A program made the translations under genes and the position numbers. DNA of 64,000 bases from Rhynchopus sp. YZ270_cl-10. Its lineage: Eukaryota; Euglenozoa; Diplonemea; Diplonemida; Diplonemidae. Each line of letters opens with the position of its first letter. The stretch's first letter is position 1. Location: the NCBI GenBank assembly GCA_964035575.1, contig OZ037895.1, forward strand, positions 558,001-622,000. Direction: 5' to 3'. The notes beneath the pieces were generated by a model. It was not told the origin of the DNA. It was given only the letters and a program-made list of their open reading frames with translations, and did no database searches. Shown in pieces: positions 8,853-17,268 of this stretch.

Positions 8853-11376
8853 TTAGTGGAGGAAACGGCATTTGAATCCGAACCGGCAGGCTGCTCCGTT
8901 GCGGCAAGGGACCTGGATCTTCTTGCGAGCTGCGCTTTTGCGGCCCTGTTTGGACTGACCTTGCTCGTTTGCCTCCTGTTCGCCCCTTCGTTTTTGTTCA
9001 GGCGTATGATAAGTATTCTTCACTTCTTCTGGAGTCCACATTTCCTTGTTAGGTAATGTGGTCTCCCTGATTCCTTTCAACCAATCTGATAACTTATCCT
9101 TTCCCTCAAGGGCCCCATTTACAACGCACCAGGCGAGGTGTGTTTGCAAACTCCTTTTATGTGGTCCATTGTGCAGGGTGACTTCTGTCAGGTGCTTCTC
9201 ACCTCCGATGATGTGCCACGTCTTGTCCGCAATATGCATAAAGGAGATCCGACCTTTGTCGAATTTGTCACGACACGTTCCCTCCTTTCCTTCAGTACCA
9301 CACAAACAAAGAAAGTTGGTATGATCCATGTCTGCAGCCTGTAAACCCAAGTGCTCCAACGCTTTCACATTTTTTAAAATATGCGCAGCAGACAGTCCTC
9401 GTTCCGTACCGCACACCACACATTTATTTATACCGTACTTTCCTAGCCATTCGAGTGCACTTAGTTTTGCGTCGTGCGTTATCGGGTCACTAGCACCCAC
9501 CGTCCAAGTTCGATCAAAAACTAGGACAGGAAACGTCCCGAAGTATAGTGAGGCTTCCTCATGTTGCTCCCGCAACACCGCATCTCTAATATGCTTTGGC
9601 ATAGCGTCCCCTAATCTCTCTCTCGCCTCTCTGAGCTGTGGGTTGCAGTGGTATAGAACAGAAGAAGAGTGATTCATATGTACCGTTTTACCCAAAACAC
9701 AACCGGCACACGTTCAGCACAAGTACAAAAAGTTCGCTACCGTTTTTTTGGCTGGCCTTAGACCCGCCAAAGCCCCTTTAATATTTGTCTTCACTTCATA
9801 AGACAAGGACCAATGAGTGTCAATTCTCAGGTGTCATCTTGCATAAGACAATTTTGAAGCATAATTTTGAAGAACACAATTACGTAACTGTTTAGCGTCA
9901 GGCCTGGCAAAAGTGGTTGTCACTTTACGCTCCACTAACCGTACAAAATCAATACGCATTCCAGAAGCAGGGGCTGTTGCAACGGTGGGTCATTTTTTAC
10001 TCCGTTCAGGCGTTACCCACTCTAAATTCGTTATCAAACACACGTACATACACGTACACATAACTGAGCACAATTTCACCACAATTAAACCACAATTACA
10101 GCACAATTCCTGGGGCATAAAATGGTGCATCATACCTTCGAACGCTGCTCTATCTCCAATGTCTTCTGCCGCTCCTTTGCTCGCTCCTTTGCTCGCTCCT
10201 TTGCGGCGATTATCCCCATCACTACCTGGAAGTGCGTGTAAAGTGAATGTACAAAACTACAAAATAATTATTTCACATACTTTCTTTTCTTAACGAAACA
10301 AAAAGAAAGTAAAGAGGGTGCGAAAAATGTATCCTTGCTTTTTTTTTTTTGAATGACACATAGGTTTCGAACGCGCGTTCGAAAATCGAAAACGCGCAAA
10401 TCCAAAATCGGAAAACGCGCACATGAAAAAAAAAATAAAAAACGCGCGTTCGAAAAGCCGGACGCGCGTAAAAAAAAAAGGGCGTTTAAACGGTTTTTTT
10501 TTTTTTTTTTTTCAAACGCGCGTTCGAAAAAGTGGTTTTTTCGAACGCGCGTTTGAAAAACTGGACGCGCGTTCGAAAAAACCACTTTTTCGACGCGCGT
10601 TCGAAAAACCTCCCCACGTAAACATGAGGCTTCCACTTTTTCGAACGCGCGTTTTTTTTTTTTCGTTTTTCAAACGCGCGTTTTTTTCTCGTTTTTTTCA
10701 AACGCGCGTTTTTTTTTCGTTTTTTTCAAACGCGCGTTTTTTTCTCGTTTTTTCCGAACGCGCGTTTTTTTTTTCGTTTTTCAAACGCGCACTCGAAAAC
10801 GCCTAAAAAACGCGAACGCGCGTTCGAAACCTATGATGACAAAACGTAGAAAAAGAAAAATAAACCCCGTGGTTCTACCGTGTTTCTACCAGTTGTCGCA
10901 GAAGGTTGTTGAAAACCACAAGTAAAGTAATTTACTTCAACGTCGTGTGCCCCCCTAAAGAAATTGGCGCGAGACACAATATTTGAAGGCAATAAAAAAT
11001 ATATGGGTGTGGAAAGCAAGGGTCATACCTTCTTCTCCTCCTTGAGCTCGGTGATCTTTTTGGCAAAGAACTCGGCAGTGACATGTGTGCCATTGTACAC
11101 ACCAACTTTCGCAACTTTGACTTCGTCAGGCGACCCCATAATTTCTTTGACTTTGGACACCAATCTGGAAGTCCACAGTGCGATCTGCTCCTGCAGATTG
11201 TCCACCCTTGACCTGAGAGTACGGACCTCGCCCTTGGCAGTAGACGCGTTGATGGGTTGTTGTGAAGATTGTGCATGCTGCCCAGATGATGAGGACGTCG
11301 CTTGGTTGCATGGGTGGGCGTCATAATCAGCCTGGGTGATGAACAGCTTTTCACACTTATGACACACAATAGACAT
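8853..11376 (-). CDS. HNH_2-type nuclease-like protein with CCCH finger, three exons (copy 2)
   Basis: Exons are 11029-11376 (ATG at 11376), 10136-10225 and 8853-9635. All junctions are phase 0, with GTATGA donors and CAG acceptors, giving 406 residues. Exon 1 opens with a C2HC-like knuckle (CHKCEKLF, later AHPC) and a coiled coil. Exon 2 encodes a charged repeat, AKERAKERAKERQK. Exon 3 has the HNH_2 core (CVVCG, AAHIL, FLCLCG, FDKGRISF). It ends in a CCCH zinc finger (CRNGAACRFGFKCRFLH), a type that usually binds RNA. Intron 1 holds a 477-bp palindromic MITE. The coupling of coiled coil, HNH and CCCH suggests a nucleic-acid-processing role; the substrate is unknown. Confidence 0.65.
10359..10835. 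mobile_element. MITE built of CGCG palindromes, 23-bp inverted ends
   Basis: The ends are perfect 23-bp inverted repeats (CATAGGTTTCGAACGCGCGT and its complement), flanked by ATGACA on both sides (10353-10358 and 10836-10841). The interior repeats the core ACGCGCGT more than a dozen times between T- or A-runs; many copies are 14-18 bp self-palindromes such as TTCGAACGCGCGTTCGAA. No coding capacity. It sits in intron 1 of HNH copy 2. Confidence 0.8.
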
Positions 11377-12411
11377 GTCCACTTGGGGTGGGTTGGGAAG
11401 GGGAAGGGAGGGGATATGGGGGAAGGAAGGAAATGTGTTGTCCTGTGTGAGATGATGAAATATCAGTAGTTGGGGTGTGGGTGGAGGTGGAGGTGGCAGA
11501 GTGGGTGCGGTGGTCTTGATGCGAGTTGTCACCCCTCCCCCTTCAATCACCCCCTTGCCTCATCTTATGTTACCCATCTTCAGTGGATACTGAAGGGCGA
11601 TTGAGCGACACAACGTGGTGCGTACGTCTTTAGTGTATGTTAGAGCCATAGCCGGGGAAAGGCGGTCCTTTCCCGTTCCCACCCCCCTCTCCTGTAACTG
11701 GAATAGGCTCTTGTTGCGTTGAAACGGGTGCGAGTAGGAGAAATCGAGAGATAGGCACAGAAACTTAAACCCCCCAGAAATGCACCGATATCCCAGACGA
11801 TAGGCGGAAGCAGCTACAGTTCCCCCACTCGCTAAACATCACTCACTGTTGTATGGGTACAGATGCCTTGTTACAATGCCGTTTGTTGCTAGACACCCGA
11901 ACACAACGACACGTGAACACGGTGATATCGCAAAGGACCCATACTGGGCTTGCGGGATCACATGCACAGGGGACATGGTCGCCACATCGTACTGGCGCAG
12001 TAACTCGCAATCTTCGTCGTCATCTGTGCATTCCGGCCCATTCATCTGGAACACATCGTCAGCCCTAACCACAAGGTACTTCCCACACGGGGTGAACTGC
12101 ATGCACACGATACCATGCCCAGGCACATCAACACTGTGAAGAGCCGCACCACTCCAATCATAGAGCTGCACGATGCCATCCTGCCCAGCAAAGACAGAGG
12201 CAGACCGTGAAAGCGCCACTCCTGCGCACCACCCCTCCACAGGCACACATGTCACAACTTCACCTGTGTTCACATCCCACAGACGTGCGTCGTCTTCACT
12301 AGAGGTGATCACCCACCCACCACAGCCCGACACTGCCATGTCATAGCACTTTTCATGCGAGAGAGAGCGGAGCAACGTCAGGTCTTCGTCATACACAGAG
12401 ACGCCGTCTTT
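10948..12411. repeat. Segmental duplication, copy B
   Basis: Partner of 6951-8845. Copy B keeps an intact beta-propeller gene and an intact zinc-knuckle exon, so it is more likely the parental arrangement. Copy A's coiled-coil exon has a 36-bp longer heptad stretch. Confidence 0.85.
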
Positions 12412-12963
12412 GCCCTTCGAGACAACAACACTGCCACACGCACACACTGAACTCGAGCTGACTTCGACTTTGCGGAGCACCTCCCCATCCGGAACCGCAA
12501 CCTTGAGAAGACAATCCCCACACGCCAGGTAGCAGAGTGTCTTGCACTGCGAGATGGCAGGCCGACCGCACAAATCGTAGTCTTCCGCCTTGAACGAGAA
12601 GACAGTGTCGAAGGTTTCTGTGTCGAAACCGCCAACAACCTCATCCCTGCCACTATAGACGCAGAGCCTTCCACAACGCGACAGCGACACGGTTCCAACA
12701 CGCGCTTCACTGTACTCAGCAGGACACTTGATGTCGGCAAAGCAGCGCGCAAGCACAACCTGCACCCCTGCATCAAACGCAGTGTCCTGCAGACGGCACG
12801 TCCCCTCCAGCACCTGCGTGCCGATGCGCATCTCGACAGACGCAGGCGAGACAGCAAGCGCAGTGCACGCAACCTCCTTTGCCGCTGCAGCCTTCACCTC
12901 GCACGGCACCTCCACTGTCGCAATCACGCCTGACTCTTCCAGCACAAAGGTCACATCCATCAT
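11839..12963 (-). CDS. Ubiquitin-like plus beta-propeller protein
   Basis: Intronless, 374 residues; two adjacent ATGs at 12963 and 12960. The first 75 residues (starting MMDVTFVLEESG) have the strand pattern of a ubiquitin-like fold, including a VEMRIGTQVLEG turn like the VRLIFxGKxL turn of ubiquitin-like proteins. No C-terminal GG processing site follows. The rest is about six degenerate WD-like repeats: SRCGRLCVYSG, then GGWVITSSEDDARLWD, then GQDGIVQLYDW. The Cys content is high for a cytosolic protein. Its likely role is a scaffold, possibly linked to ubiquitin pathways. Its 3' half was duplicated and broke at 8285-8783. Confidence 0.7.
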   Translation of the reverse strand: MMDVTFVLEESGVIATVEVPCEVKAAAAKEVACTALAVSPASVEMRIGTQVLEGTCRLQDTAFDAGVQVVLARCFADIKCPAEYSEARVGTVSLSRCGRLCVYSGRDEVVGGFDTETFDTVFSFKAEDYDLCGRPAISQCKTLCYLACGDCLLKVAVPDGEVLRKVEVSSSSVCACGSVVVSKGKDGVSVYDEDLTLLRSLSHEKCYDMAVSGCGGWVITSSEDDARLWDVNTGEVVTCVPVEGWCAGVALSRSASVFAGQDGIVQLYDWSGAALHSVDVPGHGIVCMQFTPCGKYLVVRADDVFQMNGPECTDDDEDCELLRQYDVATMSPVHVIPQAQYGSFAISPCSRVVVFGCLATNGIVTRHLYPYNSE

Positions 12964-13124
12964 ATTGTTAAGGGGTCTGATGTGATGGTTGATGGCGTCA
13001 CTTCGCAATGACAAATAAGAAGGTTGGTGGGTTAAATATGTGTTTCAACAAACTCTGACAAAGCGAGCAATTTGAAGATACCCTGCAGTGAACACACAGA
13101 CGTGACGGATAAAACTGATAGCTT

Positions 13125-13171
13125 ACCCGTACTGTGGTGTGAACGGGAAGGTACACAACCGCTTGTCGGGT
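13125..13171 (+). repeat. HR7 repeat
   Basis: CCCGTACTGTGGTGTGAACG followed by GAAGGTACACAACCGCTTGT. It aligns with 14916 and 49046, which share CGTACCGTAAGAGAACG and the CACAA-ACCGCT end. Confidence 0.45.
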
Positions 13172-13628
13172 TTACATCCGAAAAAATATTTCTCGTGTAC
13201 AGACATCGCAAAAAAAGGGGTGAAGTGTTGCAAAAATTTCCATGCAACACAAGGTCCATCTCTGTAGTCGGATCCACAGCGCGAAACCCCCCTAAGTTCC
13301 GAACGACAGTGTCGGGGGGGAAGTCTTGTGAGTGATTTTTTTTGTTTCACTTTTTTGTGTTGTCCATCTTGACAACGGGGGTGAGAGGCTTCTTTTTTTT
13401 CTTGCATCAAGAACGGACCCACCCCATCCCCTCGGGAATGTGGCAGAGATAGCACACTACGAAAAAGAGAACACTGTTTTTGAACACACATACAGATTTT
13501 CTTATTTGACAGACCGAAGGGGAAGGGGGATATTTTTTCAAAAAGAACAAGGAGTGGGAAGAGCACCCACATCGGGGTGTGGGGTGTGGGGGGGTACTCG
13601 TACGAATACAAGATAGAAAAATTTGGTA

Positions 13629-13722
13629 CGATGAACCTCACTGTGCTGGGTCACTGTGTGTTGATCACAATCGTTGTCTTGCAAGAAAGTGACGTTGAAA
13701 GTGCAAATGCTGCGGACGTGGA
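13629..13722 (+). repeat. HR1 copy followed by HR2-like copy
   Basis: CGATGAACCTCACTGTGCTG and TTGATCACAATCGTTGTC match HR1. The next bases GTTGAAAGTGCAAATGCTGC and GGACG match a shortened HR2. Confidence 0.55.
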
Positions 13723-14336
13723 CAGGTTAAACGTTTTTTTTTGTTCAGAAGACGTGACTTCTTTGTTCGTTGCTGCCATACCCCGTTTAGTGGGCTAATA
13801 CCACCAGATGGCTTACTTTTTTTTCATTTTTTGTTCGTTCTACAATTGAAAGGAAATGTATGGTGTCGCCCCCCCCCTCCCCTGCCCCACCCACCTTACA
13901 CGAAGGTCAACACAAATGGTCCACAACGGTGAAACCAAGCAAAACCCCAAACCACGCCATTTACTCCACCGTCGTGCAGTCCTTACTATTCAATCCATAC
14001 TATTTCACAAAATAAAAGGAAGTTTTTGTGATGAATGTGTTTTGTGTACACACCCATCTGTACCACTATCATAATCGTGTTGGAAAAACACTCAGAAAAC
14101 ATGTACATTACCTCCCTCAATATACCTCCACACAACACCACAGAATTTTTTTTTTCCCCAACACCCAAAAACACATCCAAACCATGGTCACCTTCCGTTT
14201 TCTCGGTATACACAAACCTCCACAACTGGACAGGGTTTCCCCCTCAGCACTCCCCACCACCATACACCTACGGATTCACACAAAAAAAAATCGCTTCGTG
14301 TTTTTTTGCGTTCCTCCGTCCCCATCCCCCTTCTCT

Positions 14337-14657
14337 CTACCCAGTGTAATCCTTTGTGAGTGCCTTAGTGAAGATACCGTCTTGGAATTCGGAGGTGTTT
14401 GGTTTTATTATCCAGAGGCCGCTGTCTGGGAAGCCAAAGCGCAAGATGATCCAGTAGGCGAGGGCGAGGATACAGGCGGCAATAAAGCAGCGCAGTGACA
14501 TCTGGCAGTAGCGATCGACAACAGCGTTGCGCCGCATGATGTCCCAGAAGAAGAGATAGTTCGAGACCCACAGCCACGGCAGGAAGCAAAACCCTGCATA
14601 GAACTGCCGCCTTGCCAGTGTCTCTGCCGCCTCCTTGGTGAGGGGGCCTGCGAACAT
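14337..14657 (-). CDS. PSENEN: Gamma-secretase subunit PEN-2
   Basis: Intronless, 106 residues, close to the family's usual ~100. PEN-2 is the small subunit of the gamma-secretase complex. It binds presenilin and promotes its autocleavage, in ER, Golgi and endosomal membranes. The diagnostic stretch is FYAGFCFLPWLWVSNYLFFW, matching the conserved YxxGFxFLPxLWxxN motif that begins the first membrane segments. A further hydrophobic span (about 58-75) and a short polar C-terminus follow. The ATG at 14657 is the only one compatible with the family length. No other gamma-secretase subunit lies in the window. Confidence 0.9.
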   Translation of the reverse strand: MFAGPLTKEAAETLARRQFYAGFCFLPWLWVSNYLFFWDIMRRNAVVDRYCQMSLRCFIAACILALAYWIILRFGFPDSGLWIIKPNTSEFQDGIFTKALTKDYTG

Positions 14658-14915
14658 TGTGTTAGGGGGGTGTTTGTGTGTGTGTCTGAGGAGATGGGGC
14701 AGTTTGCTTCACGATTGTTTCCGTAGCTCAGAGGAGAGCTTGGTATGCAGAAAGTAGCGATCTATAGATCAAAGAGGGGATTGTGAGTGGGGTAATTTCT
14801 TTTAGTTATTTGAGGTCTCGAATGACATTTTTTTTTTTGGCTTGAAATACATATCAGTAGAACCCCAAAAACGCATCTCAGTCAATCTCATGCAAAGGGT
14901 CAGACGTGAGTGGTC

Positions 14916-14962
14916 CGTACCGTAAGAGAACGGAGTCGGTTCACAAAAACCGCTAGAATTAC
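14916..14962 (+). repeat. HR7 repeat
   Basis: CCGTACCGTAAGAGAACGGA, then GTCGGTTCACAAAAACCGCT. The motifs CCGTAC-CCGT and GGTT-AACC pair. Confidence 0.55.
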
Positions 14963-15067
14963 GCGACCTCTTTATACCCCAGCCCTCGCCCAACGGTTTA
15001 CTATGATTTTGCGCGTGTTACCATGGGATGAAAGAGAAAGAGAGAGAGAAAGAGAGACCATCCTATC

Positions 15068-17080
15068 CTATCCTGGGGCAATCATGTATTCGAGTACGTA
15101 TGGGTCAGAGTCATTCCACTGTCCTGCCTTGCGTAGGGCCAGTTCCTTTTGGAAGAGGTCGTTCGCTGTGGTGTCGTGAATGCGTTTTTGTGATTCCGTG
15201 TCCTGCATCTCGGGTACCACCCACTCCGCCGGTGCCAACGTCACTCCCGCTGTCTGAGCGTATCGCAAGACGTCGTACGCGATGATACACAGTGTGCGAG
15301 CCTCCCGTTGCATTCCTTTGCCTTCAACGCAGGTTTCCCTACACCGTTCTGCCTCTGCGGGGGTGCTATTGTAAGACGTCCCTAGGTGGTAATACGCCTT
15401 GTTCAGCACGGCAGGCCACGACCCCATTCCGATTGCCTGCCCAGCATGGTTTCCCCTGGTCTTGGAAATGCCGAGGCTTAGGTAGAGGTTGCGGCTCTTT
15501 TTGACAACATTCCGGTGGATGTCGTCATAGGGCGAATACTCCAGCGGTTTGACATACGGTGTGTCCGGTATGGCCTGCTCCTGCAGGCGCATCGCTGCTG
15601 TCGCAACAGCACCCCGCAGCAACACAGTGTTCACTGTATAGTCAAATCGTTCGTGCCGGGCGCCGTTTTCAATGCCAATGTGGTGAACCCCCACGCTCTT
15701 AGCGAGTTTGTTGTAGTTTCCGTTGTAGGAACCACCAGGCCACAGCTCAATTAACGTAGGTCGGTGTGCAAAGGTGTCCTCAGAAAGCATGAAGGTCCCA
15801 GTTTGCATGAACAGAACCCAGGTCAAAGCATTGCCATGTGTTCCTACGAAGACCTGTGCCCCAGCAACGTTTTGTAGCTGTGAAAGCAACGACAACTCCT
15901 CAAACCGTGCGACAGATATATTCGCGGAGACAATTTCCATCCGATTCCGACAGAACTCCACCAATTCCGCTGTCCTTCTGTGAGAGGAGGGTGTCGTTGT
16001 GAGTGCCTCCTGCCTCCTAGCAAAAAACCCCTTAACACTGGTTTCCACGTCCCTCAGGTTTTGAATATGATAATTCCCCTTTCGTTCGACGATGAGGACC
16101 TGCAGAATGTAGGAACGCAGTGAGGTGGAGAGAGTGTTCTGGAGGTGCTTCATGTCCACCTGCAGCTGCTGCTTTGCGTGGCGCATGAAGGTACGCATGG
16201 CCAGAGGTGATATTGTGTTTGGCTTAGGAAACCCAGCGTAGACAGTATGAAAGCAGAGACCCCCTTTGTGACCACCGTATCGAGACACCTCGCCAAGAAG
16301 CGCCGCAAAACCGACCAAAATTTGCGGCCCAATCTCCGTTCTTGCCTTCGGTGAGGTCAACGCCCAGTACCTCGCCGCTCTCATCCGCTCCGCCGCAGTC
16401 TTCTCAGCCTCCTGCAGCACACCACCATTCTGTACCAACGCCTCTGAGAACAGACGGCTCCACACTGCAGACAAACAGTACATCAAATGATACCCCGTGT
16501 ATTCCCAGCAGAAGAGCAAAAACAGTGGTTCAGATGCAACCTTGTAGGGAGACTCTGGCCCACTGCGGTGCACAGTAAGCGGAACGTTCAGCTGCTTATC
16601 CACCTCATTGCACAGCGACACCTGCACGGCATGTCGTGGCTGCGCCGCGACCTCCAATTTCCCTCCACTGTAACACACATTGTGCAGGGTTGCATAGCAC
16701 GCCTTCTCCTTATCGCACGTCTGCGCGGCGGTGCTATAAGAAGAAACCCATCCCACAGCCTCACCCCGCTGTGGCAACCCACTGACACTCCGTGGTGTCC
16801 CTGAGGCAGAAAAGGCGGGCCCCCCTTCGTGGACCTTCCAGGCCAAAGCCTCTGAATAGAGGACAGTAGAATTGTCCTCCACGACTGAAAGGGATGCGGT
16901 CGGGAGGGTGTGTGTGGTGGTGGTTCTGATGGCAATGGGGAGTTGTGCGGGATGTGCATCGTGCTGTGTGGGGTGTGGATGTGGAGCTTGTGCTGTAGAT
17001 GCAGGTTCAGCGGTGTGTAATGAGTATAGCAGCTGCGTGACGGCGATGACAGAGATGAGAAGTGTCGCCGCCTTCTGCAT
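15068..17080 (-). CDS. Golgi-type GT61 family glycosyltransferase
   Basis: Intronless, 670 residues from the ATG at 17080. That start places an uncharged signal anchor (AATLLISVIAVTQLLYSL) at the N-terminus, as expected for a type II Golgi or ER enzyme. A low-complexity stem follows, then a catalytic region with the GT61 (DUF563) hallmark VGTHGNALTWVLFM, equivalent to the GxHGAxLTNxLFM motif of POMGNT2, EOGT and plant xylosyltransferases. Many NxS/T sites and Cys are present. Donor sugar and acceptor cannot be assigned from sequence. About 190 residues follow the hallmark and show no second domain. It lies 188 bp downstream of the methyltransferase stop. Confidence 0.75.
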   Translation of the reverse strand: MQKAATLLISVIAVTQLLYSLHTAEPASTAQAPHPHPTQHDAHPAQLPIAIRTTTTHTLPTASLSVVEDNSTVLYSEALAWKVHEGGPAFSASGTPRSVSGLPQRGEAVGWVSSYSTAAQTCDKEKACYATLHNVCYSGGKLEVAAQPRHAVQVSLCNEVDKQLNVPLTVHRSGPESPYKVASEPLFLLFCWEYTGYHLMYCLSAVWSRLFSEALVQNGGVLQEAEKTAAERMRAARYWALTSPKARTEIGPQILVGFAALLGEVSRYGGHKGGLCFHTVYAGFPKPNTISPLAMRTFMRHAKQQLQVDMKHLQNTLSTSLRSYILQVLIVERKGNYHIQNLRDVETSVKGFFARRQEALTTTPSSHRRTAELVEFCRNRMEIVSANISVARFEELSLLSQLQNVAGAQVFVGTHGNALTWVLFMQTGTFMLSEDTFAHRPTLIELWPGGSYNGNYNKLAKSVGVHHIGIENGARHERFDYTVNTVLLRGAVATAAMRLQEQAIPDTPYVKPLEYSPYDDIHRNVVKKSRNLYLSLGISKTRGNHAGQAIGMGSWPAVLNKAYYHLGTSYNSTPAEAERCRETCVEGKGMQREARTLCIIAYDVLRYAQTAGVTLAPAEWVVPEMQDTESQKRIHDTTANDLFQKELALRKAGQWNDSDPYVLEYMIAPG

Positions 17081-17268
17081 GCTACACTGTGTATAGTGCT
17101 GTGTGCATTCTGTGGGTGGTATAGTATGATCAAATGGGTTTTGGGTTGAAAAGAGAAAAAACAAGAAATCGAAAAGGGAGAGAATGTGTAGTATCGTTCG
17201 TTTCATCTTTTGATCTGGTTCACCTTTTTTTTTTGTCCCCCCCCCTTTTGCACACATTGCGAAATGCT

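Larger units (their letters stand above)
12964..14336. other. Intergenic spacer
   Basis: No coding exon was recognised on either strand. It contains an HR7 copy (13125), an HR1-HR2 pair (13629-13722), poly-T runs and C-rich stretches. Confidence 0.5.

Noticed and set aside
10438-10806. Open frames rich in FFFFSNARF and KNARSKS
   Set aside because: They are translations of the CGCG-palindrome MITE and its A/T-runs.
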